Numbered from the stretch's first letter, positions 25,719 to 34,730 are shown. The stretch: 60,387 nt of DNA from Chloroflexi bacterium AL-N1 (GCA_013122435.1 WYDT01000043.1:1-60387), one strand, 5' to 3'. The notes: a model not told the origin generated them from the sequence alone. A program made the numbers and translations.

Positions 25719-27449
25719 ATGGATAAGGATCAATACCTTTTGTCAGACACATCACGTCCGTACCATACATCTATGATGGATGCAGATCGATGGCAGCTAG
25801 AAAAAGCGCTTAATCGTGTATTGCTGGCTGCGCTTCTTATTTTTATTGTTATCGCCGTTATGGTGATACTACAACAGGGTAGGTTGTTTGCATTTTCGAG
25901 TTTGCAAACAACTATGTTAGTAACCAGCCTGATCTGGCTGGCCGTAACGTATGCGTTTGCACGCTGGCGGCAGTTTCGTGTGGCAGGTCATCTCTTTGTG
26001 ACGTTAATAATTGCCAGTCTCAGCGCGGCCTTCGGGTTACTCCCACCGGAACTGGACTTGATGCTCATTCCCTTTGCAACACTACCTATCGCAATAGCTG
26101 CGCTCCTTTTGAGACAAACAGCTTTATATATTATTGCCATAATCACTATCAGCGCTGTTACGGGTGCTATGATATGGCCAGCCATTACTTGGTCTCCCAT
26201 GTTCGAGTTTGTCTGGAATCAAGAGAACATCCCTGCCGAGATAGGTGTTATTGTAGGTGGCGTGGCTGCCAGTGTACTATTAATAACCTTCATTTTGTCT
26301 CAAACACGCCATGTTATCAGTGTGCTACTGCACCAACTACAGCAAGCTGAGATCGACAAGACCATGGCACATGAGCACCAAACAGAGTTGCAAAAGACCT
26401 ACGATAGCACCATTGAGGGTCTACAGACACAGAAACAGCATTTTCAGGTGCTTTTGCACCATATTGAAGATGGTGTCATCACTGTCGATAAAGACAACCA
26501 CATCGTACAGGCTAATCAGGCTGCTGAAAATCTTTGGGCAACTATTGCATCTGATAAGATCACCAACCAAACCTTAGCAGCAGTGCATAACACGCTCAAT
26601 CAGCATACGTCAACCGCCTCGCAAATTGAACTGATCGCCTTGCCACAGGATGAGACGACCTGTCAGGATAGCTCCTCAACCCACATTCTGCTGGATCGGC
26701 GTGCTCAAGCACGTCTGGAACGGTTACGCGATGACCTCTCAGGCTTTCTTGCGAATGAAGTGCGTAATCCATTGACATCAATGGTCACCGCACTTGATCT
26801 CACACTAGGGCAACACAATCTGCCAGAAGATGTCAATCGCGTATTGATTGGTACGCGGCAAAGTGGACAACGCCTCCTCGATCTGGTGACAACAATACTT
26901 GAGATCAATATGATTGAGCACGATCCGAACATTCTGCGCCGCAGCACCATATCACTGCGCCATGTGCTAGAAGCGAGTGTCGCACAGATGATGCCCCTTG
27001 CTCAACAAGGAGCAGTGACCTTTGCAATGGATTTGGGAAACGACTACACGGTCTTGCTCGACTCCGCACGGATGCAACGTGCGTTGAGCTATTTGCTTGA
27101 ACATTCCTTGCGACATAGCCCCACCTATAGCACGGTGAACTTACGTACTGAACAACAAAACGGCATGGTAACCGTACGTATTACCGATCAAGGTCCCGGA
27201 TTAACACCCCAGCAGCGTGAGGCCCTTTTTGATCGACGGATTGCTTCTGACGAACGGGGCGGGCCAGTGCTGGGGCTGGCATTCACCAAACTCCTGCTTG
27301 AAGTCCACGGTGGTTATCTCCAGGTTGCTGATAATAATGGGCAGGGCAGTACCTACACCTTTGCACTTCCGATTGAAACACCTGCCATACAACACAATGC
27401 GGATAGCATGGTGGCGATGGGCATACCCGTACGTTCAGATATATCATGA
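25719..27449 (+). CDS. degenerate membrane histidine kinase (predicted pseudokinase)
   Basis: A 576-residue protein. Residues about 34-195 hold six membrane helices, 205-245 a coiled coil, and 245-290 a PAS-like segment (LLHHIEDGVITVDKDNHIVQ). The dimerisation helix reads LSGFLANEVRNPLTSM, so the phospho-acceptor histidine is replaced by N346. In the ATPase domain the N-box asparagine is replaced (SYLLEHSLRHSP) and the glycine-rich lid is altered (GGPVLGLAF), while DQGPGL is kept. The frame is intact and the domains are well conserved, so it is probably a functional non-phosphorylating partner or allosteric sensor, not debris; this is inferred. ATG 25719 is chosen to begin at MDKDQYLL; GTG 25617 is also open. 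It follows an intact kinase gene. Confidence 0.82.
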   Translation: MDKDQYLLSDTSRPYHTSMMDADRWQLEKALNRVLLAALLIFIVIAVMVILQQGRLFAFSSLQTTMLVTSLIWLAVTYAFARWRQFRVAGHLFVTLIIASLSAAFGLLPPELDLMLIPFATLPIAIAALLLRQTALYIIAIITISAVTGAMIWPAITWSPMFEFVWNQENIPAEIGVIVGGVAASVLLITFILSQTRHVISVLLHQLQQAEIDKTMAHEHQTELQKTYDSTIEGLQTQKQHFQVLLHHIEDGVITVDKDNHIVQANQAAENLWATIASDKITNQTLAAVHNTLNQHTSTASQIELIALPQDETTCQDSSSTHILLDRRAQARLERLRDDLSGFLANEVRNPLTSMVTALDLTLGQHNLPEDVNRVLIGTRQSGQRLLDLVTTILEINMIEHDPNILRRSTISLRHVLEASVAQMMPLAQQGAVTFAMDLGNDYTVLLDSARMQRALSYLLEHSLRHSPTYSTVNLRTEQQNGMVTVRITDQGPGLTPQQREALFDRRIASDERGGPVLGLAFTKLLLEVHGGYLQVADNNGQGSTYTFALPIETPAIQHNADSMVAMGIPVRSDIS

Positions 27450-27533
27450 GGAATTCTACGCAATCGAATGAATCCCATCAAATAGTACATGATTGGGTTG
27501 CAATTGTGTTCATTCTAGCGTAAGATAGACATG

Positions 27534-27562
27534 CGAAGGAGCATTGAAGCCCTTCGTTTTTT
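27534..27562 (+). terminator. intrinsic terminator directly before the phosphoesterase gene
   Basis: CGAAGG (27534-27539) pairs with CCTTCG (27551-27556), followed by TTTTTT. It lies about 85 bases past the pseudokinase stop and only ten bases before ATG 27572. Confidence 0.65.
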
Positions 27563-27571
27563 ATTGAAAAA

Positions 27572-28249
27572 ATGTATTTTCTAACCGTTAGTGACGAGGT
27601 TTTACCCGTCATTTACAGCTTAAATATCAAGCACCGCTTTTCAGATGTTGAATGCGTGCTGGGATGTGGCGATTTACCGTACTATTATCTTGAGTATATC
27701 GTGACGATGCTAAGTGTACCGTGTTTTTATATTCACGGTAATCATGATGCAGCAGAATACACGGCTCATGGAGAAATGTTACAATACCCACGGGGCTGTG
27801 ACTCATTAGAAGGTCGTAGTGTGAATCATCAGGGGGTGTTATTGGCAGGTCTGGGAGGCAGCATTCGGTATAATGATCGTTCCGGAGCCCAGTATACCGA
27901 ACGACAGATGCTTATGCGTGCGTGGCGTCTCGTGCCACGACTGATCGTGAATCGGTGGATGTATGGTCGGTATCTCGACATTTTTTTAACACATGCACCA
28001 CCTCTCGATATTCATAATGGTCCAGACCGACCACATCGTGGTTTCAAAGTCTTTTTGGATTTTATGGATCGCTTCAAACCACGTTACCTGATCCATGGTC
28101 ATATCCATCGCTCATACAGATTCAGCGATACCGTGGAAACTCAGTATAACCAGACTACCGTCATTAATACCGCCGGTTATCGCAGGTTGTGGGTGGAGCC
28201 ACGCCAACAACATGGTGTTGTATCACCATCTTCAAACAAGACAAAGTAG
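27572..28249 (+). CDS. calcineurin-like metallophosphoesterase
   Basis: A 225-residue phosphoesterase-fold protein with the metal-binding blocks GCGDLPYYYLEY, FYIHGNHD, LAGLGGSIR, LTHAPPLDIH and LIHGHIHRSY. The first block, normally DxH, reads SDEV, so one histidine ligand is missing. I associate this variant with a phosphoesterase subfamily in Chloroflexota. The substrate is unknown. ATG 27572 gives the expected start MYFLTVSDEV, but it has only a poor ribosome-binding site (TTGAAAAA) and an intrinsic terminator ten bases upstream. Expression might therefore depend on read-through or on a leaderless transcript. A ParB-like gene follows on the same strand. Confidence 0.82.
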   Translation: MYFLTVSDEVLPVIYSLNIKHRFSDVECVLGCGDLPYYYLEYIVTMLSVPCFYIHGNHDAAEYTAHGEMLQYPRGCDSLEGRSVNHQGVLLAGLGGSIRYNDRSGAQYTERQMLMRAWRLVPRLIVNRWMYGRYLDIFLTHAPPLDIHNGPDRPHRGFKVFLDFMDRFKPRYLIHGHIHRSYRFSDTVETQYNQTTVINTAGYRRLWVEPRQQHGVVSPSSNKTK

Positions 28250-28542
28250 TCATCACATCCCATTAACAATGTATATCAAAGATGTTGGTAGGGGACTGTC
28301 GCCTACTACCAAATCTATAAACACAGAGAACGACCAGAGATGCATAAATAACAGCACCTGTTCTGGTACAGTGACACATCAGCAATCGTTCTATACTTGA
28401 GATGTATGATGAAACAAAATAGTAATTATCAGCGTTATGTAGAAGTAGGAACAATTATCTTTATGTTTGGAGAAGCAGATCTATGTTAGATCATCATGTG
28501 ACATCGTTGTCTGGCATATAATTAGGATATAAAGAGGATTTT

Positions 28543-29457
28543 ATGGACAACGTATGGGCTTCACGTGCTGCACAAGATGACTTTCGTGACGCACGTCGAC
28601 AAGCATTTATCTCATCGTTAATAGATATATTTCGTGGCCGCACCAGTCGCATGGTATCACTGGAAGACATTCGTTCGCGCTTACACGTTCGTGGACAACG
28701 CTATCTGGGTGTACAATCGGTATTACTCGACAATGTTATTGGCAGTGAGGGTCGCTACGATGATTTTGATCGGCGCTTTTTGCCACGCTCTAATTCGCTC
28801 AAGGGTCGGTGGAGTAGTATTGACCGTGCGATGATACAGTTGGTTGAACTGCCGCCGATAGAAGTCTACAAAATCAGTGAAACCTATTTTGTACGCGATG
28901 GTAATCACCGGGTTTCCGTAGCTCGCCAACGTGGGCAAAGCTTTATCGATGCGTATGTGACAGAATTGATCGTTGATGTTCCGCTCAACCCCGACCTGTC
29001 AATGCACGATCTGATGCTCACAGAGGAATACAGTGACTTTCTGGCATGGACAGGACTGGGAGAGATTCGCCCTGATCAACGCATCCACTTTAGTGAGTTG
29101 GGGGGCTATCTTGAGCTGGTAAAACATGTTAATGCCCATCGTTATTACATGGGGCTTGAGCAAGAGACCGAGATCAGTCGCGATGAAGCCGTCGCCGATT
29201 GGTACGACAATGTTTATATGCCAATCGTTGAGGTTATCCATCAGCAAGATGTGTTACGCTACTTCCCAGAGCGTACTGAGGCTGATCTCTACCGCTGGAT
29301 CATGGATCATCGCTGGTATATGCGTGAGCATATAGGGGCCGATCCAGGGCCAGAAAGTGCTACAAGCGATTATGTTTCACTCTTTGGTCGTAAAGGACTA
29401 AACGCTATTGGAGAGATGCTTCGCAGTTCATTTCAGAAGCTTTCCACTCGTCCATAA
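28543..29457 (+). CDS. ParB/sulfiredoxin-fold protein of unknown role
   Basis: A 304-residue soluble protein. Residues about 85-135 hold a ParB-like core: IQLVELPPIEVYKISETYF followed by VRDGNHRVSVARQRG, the motif by which ParB-type domains bind a nucleotide. Flanking regions are acidic and helical. The C-terminal half (EADLYRWIMDHRWYMREHIG) is conserved in a Chloroflexota/Actinobacteria family often labelled transcriptional regulator or DUF4032-like. Evidence for DNA binding or nuclease activity is lacking. ATG 28543 follows AAGAGG. The gene ends at a strong terminator. Confidence 0.65.
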   Translation: MDNVWASRAAQDDFRDARRQAFISSLIDIFRGRTSRMVSLEDIRSRLHVRGQRYLGVQSVLLDNVIGSEGRYDDFDRRFLPRSNSLKGRWSSIDRAMIQLVELPPIEVYKISETYFVRDGNHRVSVARQRGQSFIDAYVTELIVDVPLNPDLSMHDLMLTEEYSDFLAWTGLGEIRPDQRIHFSELGGYLELVKHVNAHRYYMGLEQETEISRDEAVADWYDNVYMPIVEVIHQQDVLRYFPERTEADLYRWIMDHRWYMREHIGADPGPESATSDYVSLFGRKGLNAIGEMLRSSFQKLSTRP

Positions 29458-29473
29458 ATATATCAATCAGGCA

Positions 29474-29511
29474 CACCACAGGGCTTACAACAAAGCCCTG
29501 TGGTGCTTTTT
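29474..29511 (+). terminator. intrinsic terminator after the ParB-like gene
   Basis: A 13-bp perfect stem, CACCACAGGGCTT (29474-29486) with AAGCCCTGTGGTG (29493-29505), a six-base loop and TTTTT immediately after. This is a textbook rho-independent terminator. Confidence 0.93.
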
Positions 29512-29625
29512 GGGGAAGCTACCAACACTCTTTGTACCACACCTACTAGGTTTGGTATAAACCCATCTGATATACTGCAAAGATAGTTGTCTCTGAGCAC
29601 GGTATTCATTCATAGAACAGGTGAT

Positions 29626-29958
29626 ATGGTATACACGCAACATCTCCAACTGAGATCAGCTCTTGATCACAATGGATGGACTGTGGTTGCACAACAAACC
29701 GATCATTTGGATTGGTGGGCGGCAGAGATCTGGACTATCGAGTCATACTGGAGACCCCAGGGATTTCGTTTGTATCTTACATTTCTGATTGATCCACAAT
29801 CAGCCAGTGAGATATGGACAGTCAATGCAACACGACACTACCCACAGCAACAAGACGAACTTTTGATATATCTACCCTTTCGCAACAGTTGGGAGCAAAA
29901 ACTACCGACATTCATCAATGACCTGAATGCGCTCCGTGCACAAGATCCACCAGCCTGA
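29626..29958 (+). CDS. hypothetical protein
   Basis: A 110-residue soluble, tryptophan-rich protein (LDWWAAEIWTIESYWRP) with alternating beta-like segments and no signal peptide or membrane helix. I do not recognise a family. ATG 29626 is chosen because ACAGGTG lies just upstream; the frame is open to TTG 29587. It is convergent with the HxlR gene and seems to be a single-gene unit. Confidence 0.55.
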   Translation: MVYTQHLQLRSALDHNGWTVVAQQTDHLDWWAAEIWTIESYWRPQGFRLYLTFLIDPQSASEIWTVNATRHYPQQQDELLIYLPFRNSWEQKLPTFINDLNALRAQDPPA

Positions 29959-29991
29959 GTACCCCACAACAAGCACTTCATCATAATCCCA

Positions 29992-30369
29992 TTAGTCATC
30001 AGCAGAGTGGCGGCGATGTTGCAGGACTGTGTCGAGCGTTTCCTGATGCTCAATCGCCCATTCGCAGAGCATTGCGATTGGCTCATGTAGCCGCCGACCC
30101 AAATCTGTCAGGCTATACTCGGTTTTGGGCGGAACAACCGGGTAGACCTTGCGCTCAACTAAGCCATCGTGTTCCAGGCGTCGCAATACCTGAATCAACA
30201 TTTTCTTAGAAATATCTGGGATTTGATGCTGCAGTTCGCTAAAGCGCCGGGTGCCACCCGAAAGGCAATAAAGCATAATGGGAGTCCATTTATCGGCGAT
30301 CAGATCGAGAACCTGTCGCACGGGATACCGACGGTCGTAGATAGGATGATTGTCGTTGTTAGTCTCCAT
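29992..30369 (-). CDS. HxlR-family transcriptional regulator
   Basis: A 125-residue winged-helix regulator with the family hallmarks VRQVLDLIADKWTPIMLYCL, GTRRFSELQHQIPDISKKML, VLRRLEHDGLVER, PPKTEYSLTDLGR and L...LCEWA. HxlR proteins are often sensors of aldehydes, quinones or thiol-reactive compounds. ATG 30369 is the family-typical start, and a 19-bp perfect palindrome lies one base upstream of it, suggesting autoregulation. It follows, on the same strand, an operon for a thioredoxin-reductase-like protein, a flavin monooxygenase and a DsbA-like protein, which it may control. Confidence 0.92.
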   Translation of the reverse strand: METNNDNHPIYDRRYPVRQVLDLIADKWTPIMLYCLSGGTRRFSELQHQIPDISKKMLIQVLRRLEHDGLVERKVYPVVPPKTEYSLTDLGRRLHEPIAMLCEWAIEHQETLDTVLQHRRHSADD

Positions 30370-30370
30370 A

Positions 30371-30389
30371 GGGTGTATAGTATACACCC
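30371..30389. promoter_or_regulatory. palindromic operator before the HxlR gene
   Basis: GGGTGTATA-G-TATACACCC is a perfect 9+9 inverted repeat with a one-base centre, immediately adjacent to the start codon of the HxlR gene. It fits a dimeric winged-helix operator; binding by this HxlR protein is inferred. Confidence 0.7.
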
Positions 30390-30428
30390 AGAAACCGTGG
30401 TAAGCCAGTGCGACGTCTGCAAGCATAC

Positions 30429-31707
30429 TCAGGCCGTTTCTTCAAGATATTTGTGTACGAAGGTTACCGCCATGGCACCTTCCCCAACCGCCGAAGCCAC
30501 CCGCTTGACTGAACTGTAACGGACATCACCAGCGGCAAAAGAACCCGGTATACTGGTCTCAAGGAAATAGGGCTCACGTTCACGTGGCCAGCATTCAGGT
30601 GGACGACCCTCGGTAAACAGATCGGGTCCCGTAATCAGATAGCCCGCACGATTGCGAATAATGCTGGTGTCTCTAGCCCACTCGGTGTGGGGAAAGCCGC
30701 CAATACACACAAAGAGACGGCGTGTATCTGCCTTGTGAGTCGTATTGTCCCGTCGGTCTTTGAGCGTTATTTGTCGTAGGCCCTCATTACCATCGAGGTT
30801 AACCACCTCAGTATTGAAGCATACTTCAACATTGGGTGTATCATGGATACGCTCAGCTAGGTAGCTTGACACTGAGGCAGCCAGTGTGTCGTTACGCACT
30901 AGCATAGTGACCTTGTCGGCGTAGTCTGCGAAATGCATAACGGCCTGCCCGGCGGAATTCCCGCCACCCACAACAAAGACATGTTGATTGCGGCAAAAGG
31001 GTGCTTCCGCTGCACCAACGCCGTAATAAAAACCAGCATTCAGGAAGCGGCTTTCGTTGGTCAATCCAAGCCGACGCCACTCAACCCCAGTCGCGCAGAT
31101 GTTAGCCCGCGCCACCATTTTACTCCCGTCGGCGAGATCGACAAAGATGCAATCTTCTTTGAACTCAGCCTTAATACCTTCCCGCATCAGGATCAGTTCA
31201 GCCCCAAACTTCTCGGCCTGTTGCCATGCCCGTTCGGCCAGTTCGGTCCCAGAGACACCAGCAGGGAAGCCCAGGTAGTTCTCGATAAGCGAGGTGGTTC
31301 CAGCCTGTCCACCGATGGCATGTCGCTCAATCAGCGCGGTGCGTAATCCCTCGGAAGCCGCATAGACCGCAGCACTCAGCCCTGCAGGTCCTGCACCATA
31401 GATCGAAACGTCATATTCTTTCAGCCTGGGCTGCACAACCCATCCCAACCTGTTGGCGATTTCACGAACAGAAGGGGCATAGAGTTGCATTCCATCGGGT
31501 AATTCAACTACCGGTAAGCGTACGTTAGCGAGTTCTGGTAACCCAAGTTCTTTCAGGCAGTCTGCATCACAGGTCCAGTTCAATCCAATCAAACTCAATG
31601 ACGGTACGGCGCAAGAAATCACGGATTGCATATCCGTCGGCATCATCAACTTTGCCGTAGATACGAACGCGATTAGCTGGTTTTTCTTCCATTATTTGAG
31701 TACTCAT
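30429..31707 (-). pseudogene. thioredoxin-reductase-like flavoprotein gene with N-terminal frameshift
   Basis: The gene encodes a FAD/NAD(P)-binding oxidoreductase of the thioredoxin-reductase superfamily with a glutaredoxin-like N-terminal domain. ATG 31707 opens NRVRIYGKVDDADGYAI and FDWIELD, which runs into a TGA near 31570. The next frame resumes in register with CDADCLKELGLPELANVRLP and continues through DVSIYGAGPAGLSAAVYAAS, HAIGGQAGTTSLIENYLGFP and VFVVGGGNSAGQAV to the end. A one-base change between about 31569 and 31575 is enough to join the two, so this is either a true frameshift or a sequencing error. The redox CxxC of true thioredoxin reductases is absent (GAAEAPFCRN). It begins 21 bases after the monooxygenase gene in the same operon. 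Confidence 0.85.
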
Positions 31708-31728
31708 ACTTCTTGTTAATACATGATG

Positions 31729-32865
31729 TCAACGAGCGCGGGCCCAACGAGAGCCCAACATCACACCATAATCCGTAAGGCTCCGTCCTGTCTCCAGTTG
31801 ACGCTGCTCCCAGATGCTGAGTGCACGCTCCAGGCTAGTCGCCGAACCCATCAGGGCTGTTGCAAGACTGGCTGCGTCGTCGGCAGCCTTCGCCGCCGCC
31901 GCAGCCGTGTGGGGACGCACCACAAAAGCCGCATCCCCCAAAAGGCATACACGTCCAAACACCATCTGCGGAACGACAACATCGATAATTGACTGGACAA
32001 ACGGGTCTGGAGTTGCCTGTACAAGTCTGGCAAATTGTGGATGCAGTTCCTGTTCCGCCTGTGTATGGATGTCCTTGACGCGACTTTGCGGTACCTCGCC
32101 CGGTCCAAGTGAACTTTCGCGTTGCTGCCCCTGCGAGTCGGTGAGCAAAGCCGTGAGGTCAGCGCCTTCCTTAACGTGAACATACCACACCCAGTTGAGG
32201 CGTCGCTTACCACGTTCTATCGATGCGTCGTCGCCTGGAATCAGATAGCAAAGGATGTGACCACCAGATCGGGCATTGCAGAAAATGAACCGCTCATCAA
32301 AGAAATTCACCAGATCGCTGTCCGCTGCACCCTCCGGTAATGTGCCACGAAACGCAACATACCCAGCATAGTGCGGATGGATGTCTGGAAGAAGCCGCCG
32401 CCGCGTCTTTGAATGAATTCCATCTGTACATATAAGCAGGTCCGCCGAACAGGTCTGTCCGTCTGCAAACAGAACATTGACGTAATTCTCCTCGTTGGTA
32501 AAGTCGGTCATCGTTTTGCCAAGATGATAATGTTCGTCAGAGAATACTGCCCGTAATGTCCTATAAATTGCTTCCCACGAAGTAAAGTGCTGTGGCATGG
32601 GAATCATTTTACCCTGACCACCCGTAGCTTCTAAGTAGAGCCTATGGGTACACGATGTTGTAGGGAGCGTAGGTGCGTTGTTTTGTTGCAGCAGGGAAGT
32701 CAGATCGTCCTGTACAACAATACCAGCACCGCGACTCGTCATCTGGTGTGGTGTCCGCTCGAAGATATCAACCAGGCAACCAGCACCGCGTAAGGCCACA
32801 CCAGCACAGAGACCACCTAGCGAACCGCCTGCGACAGTCACACGAAGCGATGCGACGCCACTCAT
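31729..32865 (-). CDS. FAD-dependent monooxygenase (aromatic hydroxylase type)
   Basis: A 378-residue class A flavoprotein monooxygenase. The N-terminal dinucleotide-binding motif is VTVAGGSLGGLCAGVALRGAG with the acidic residue in DIFER. The middle DG motif is LICTDGIHSKTRRRLLPD, and the GD motif is VCLLGDAAFVVRPHTAAAAA. It most resembles the 2,6-dihydroxypyridine hydroxylase/salicylate-hydroxylase group, which uses NAD(P)H and O2 to hydroxylate an aromatic substrate. The actual substrate is unknown. The ATG overlaps the stop of the upstream DsbA-like gene by four bases, so the two are translationally coupled. It is part of the HxlR-linked redox operon. Confidence 0.88.
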   Translation of the reverse strand: MSGVASLRVTVAGGSLGGLCAGVALRGAGCLVDIFERTPHQMTSRGAGIVVQDDLTSLLQQNNAPTLPTTSCTHRLYLEATGGQGKMIPMPQHFTSWEAIYRTLRAVFSDEHYHLGKTMTDFTNEENYVNVLFADGQTCSADLLICTDGIHSKTRRRLLPDIHPHYAGYVAFRGTLPEGAADSDLVNFFDERFIFCNARSGGHILCYLIPGDDASIERGKRRLNWVWYVHVKEGADLTALLTDSQGQQRESSLGPGEVPQSRVKDIHTQAEQELHPQFARLVQATPDPFVQSIIDVVVPQMVFGRVCLLGDAAFVVRPHTAAAAAKAADDAASLATALMGSATSLERALSIWEQRQLETGRSLTDYGVMLGSRWARAR

Positions 32866-33578
32866 GATGACTCCACTGTATTGAGTAGATGTGACAACAT
32901 CAGATCAGTGGGCACAGCACTTGAGAAGACTGGTTTTCCATCAATAACAAAGGTTGGAACTCCAGAAACGCCCTGTCTGTAGGCGATGGTCTCGGCTTTA
33001 GATACGGCACTTGCCCCTGCATCGCTTTGCAGAAATGCTGCGACTTTTTCACGAGACATGCCCGCCGCAACGCCAAGATCAACGAGGACCCTTTGCTCAC
33101 CAATATCTTGCCCTGCCAGAAAGTAGGCGTGAAAGATCGCTTCAACCATGGCATCTTGCACACCTTCCTGTTCAGCCAACCAGATCAGCCGGTGCGTGTT
33201 GAAGGTATTGGGGGTGCGTGTGATCAAGTCGTGGCGGAAGATGATGCCCTCTTCGGCGCCAACTACGGCAACCTGAGCATCCAGCTTGAGCGAGTGCTCC
33301 CACGAACCAAATTTGCGACTGCGATATTCCACACGATCCATGCCTTCAGGTGGCATGTTCGGATTCAGCTCAAACGGCTGCCAGTGAACCGAGAGCGTTA
33401 CATCATCTGGCATTTGGGTAACAGCCTGCTCAAAGCGCCTCTTTGCGATAAAGCCCCATGGGCAAATGGCATCTGAGATAATCCTGACTTCGATTGTTTT
33501 GCCCGCAGTTTCGGCCAAATCATCCTGTGTAGCGCGAACATCTGCACTGTGCTTGATACCTATGTTCATGGAATTCAT
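32862..33578 (-). CDS. DsbA-family (FrnE-like) oxidoreductase with a CPWG active site
   Basis: A 238-residue cytosolic thioredoxin-fold protein of the FrnE/2-hydroxychromene-2-carboxylate-isomerase-like group, with IISDAICPWGFIAKRRFEQA near residues 33-52, FELNPNMPPEG, NTFNTHRLIWLA, LFHAYF-like IFHAYFLAGQDIG and the cis-proline block GVSGVPTFVIDGK. FrnE proteins normally have CPWC; here the second cysteine is glycine (C39, G42), so a monothiol or glutathione-dependent mechanism is more likely than disulfide exchange. It is the first gene of the operon that continues with the monooxygenase, the reductase-like gene and HxlR. Starts at ATG 33578 and ATG 33569 are both possible. Confidence 0.88.
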   Translation of the reverse strand: MNSMNIGIKHSADVRATQDDLAETAGKTIEVRIISDAICPWGFIAKRRFEQAVTQMPDDVTLSVHWQPFELNPNMPPEGMDRVEYRSRKFGSWEHSLKLDAQVAVVGAEEGIIFRHDLITRTPNTFNTHRLIWLAEQEGVQDAMVEAIFHAYFLAGQDIGEQRVLVDLGVAAGMSREKVAAFLQSDAGASAVSKAETIAYRQGVSGVPTFVIDGKPVFSSAVPTDLMLSHLLNTVESS

Positions 33579-33853
33579 TTCCTCTTCTGATATCTACCAA
33601 TGTAAGAAAGATTATATTACTTAGGTCTCTAAATAACAAGTAGTTACCTTTTGGTAACCTAAAACTGTTGCAAAGTCTAGTGATGCTATCATGCGATCAA
33701 TATTGATGCTCTTATCATCAACATATCAATAGTTCGTCATCTGTCTTGAGGTTGATTGATTTATATCAATTCGTAAGTTAATATAATCAGGTATGTAAAA
33801 AGCACTACATTAGATCTACCACGACACCTGCAGATTTGTGTCTTACACACGCA

Positions 33854-34702
33854 ATGAAACACTTATTACTTACATTTGTGATGCTGATCATGCTATCTAG
33901 CTGTGGTGGGGAAGATTCGTCGACCAGTAGAGGTGGCACAAACACAGATACGACTATGCCGCCAATCACCAATGGTAACTGGTATCATCCGCTTGTGTCT
34001 GTCACATGGCAATGGCAGTTGAGTGGGACAATTAATCCATCTTATGAAGTCGAAATATACGATATTGATCTTTTTGATTCATCAGAAGACACCATTCAAA
34101 CACTTCAAGCAACTGGAAAAAAGGTTATCTGTTATTTGTCAGCCGGTTCATATGAAGAATGGCGCTCTGATGCCAATCTATTCTCTGAACAGGATTTAGG
34201 CAATCCTCTTGACGGGTGGGCTGGAGAACGCTGGTTGGACATACGTTCAAATACGGTCCATTCAATCATGATACAACGCCTCGATCTGGCACAACAAAAA
34301 GGCTGTGATGGTGTGGAACCAGACAATATGGATGCATATATCAACGACTCTGGCTTTAATTTGACTGCGATGGATCAACTTGCGTTTAATCGCCTCATTG
34401 CAAACGAAGCGCATCTGCGAGATTTGTCGGTGGGCTTGAAGAATGATCTTGATCAAATCGAGAATCTTGTTGACTACTATGATTTTGCGGTAAATGAGCA
34501 ATGCTTTGAATACGCCGAGTGCGAGACACTTGTACCGTTTATCGACAATGGGAAACCTGTGCTCAATGCTGAATATCAACAAGCGTATATTGATGACGCA
34601 AATGCAAGAAACGCTCTGTGTGATGAATCTTTGGATCTGCAATTTAGCACACTCATTTTGCCACTAGCATTAGATGATGATTTTCGGTTGAGTTGTTTAT
34701 GA
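33854..34702 (+). CDS. GH114 (endo-alpha-1,4-polygalactosaminidase-like) lipoprotein
   Basis: A 282-residue lipoprotein: signal peptide, lipobox MLSSC near residue 17, then a Gly/Ser/Thr linker. The catalytic barrel of glycoside hydrolase family 114 is clear from WQWQLSG, VEIYDIDLFD, KVICYLSAGSYEEWRSD, WAGERWLDIRS, KGCDGVEPDNMDAY, YDFAVNEQCFEYAEC and KPVLNAEY. These enzymes cleave galactosaminogalactan-type polysaccharides. It may act on the cell's own exopolysaccharide or on prey/biofilm polymers. ATG 33854 is preferred over TTG/GTG codons upstream because it directly precedes the basic part of the signal peptide. A small membrane protein follows 28 bases later. Confidence 0.85.
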   Translation: MKHLLLTFVMLIMLSSCGGEDSSTSRGGTNTDTTMPPITNGNWYHPLVSVTWQWQLSGTINPSYEVEIYDIDLFDSSEDTIQTLQATGKKVICYLSAGSYEEWRSDANLFSEQDLGNPLDGWAGERWLDIRSNTVHSIMIQRLDLAQQKGCDGVEPDNMDAYINDSGFNLTAMDQLAFNRLIANEAHLRDLSVGLKNDLDQIENLVDYYDFAVNEQCFEYAECETLVPFIDNGKPVLNAEYQQAYIDDANARNALCDESLDLQFSTLILPLALDDDFRLSCL

Positions 34703-34730
34703 CACAACTAACGAATATGGAAATATCTGG

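Noticed and set aside
31569..31649. Downstream start at 31649 for the thioredoxin-reductase-like protein as an intact 406-residue gene
   Set aside because: The residues before CDADCLKE in that frame are not family-like, while the proper N-terminus is found in the adjacent frame, so a frameshift explains it better.
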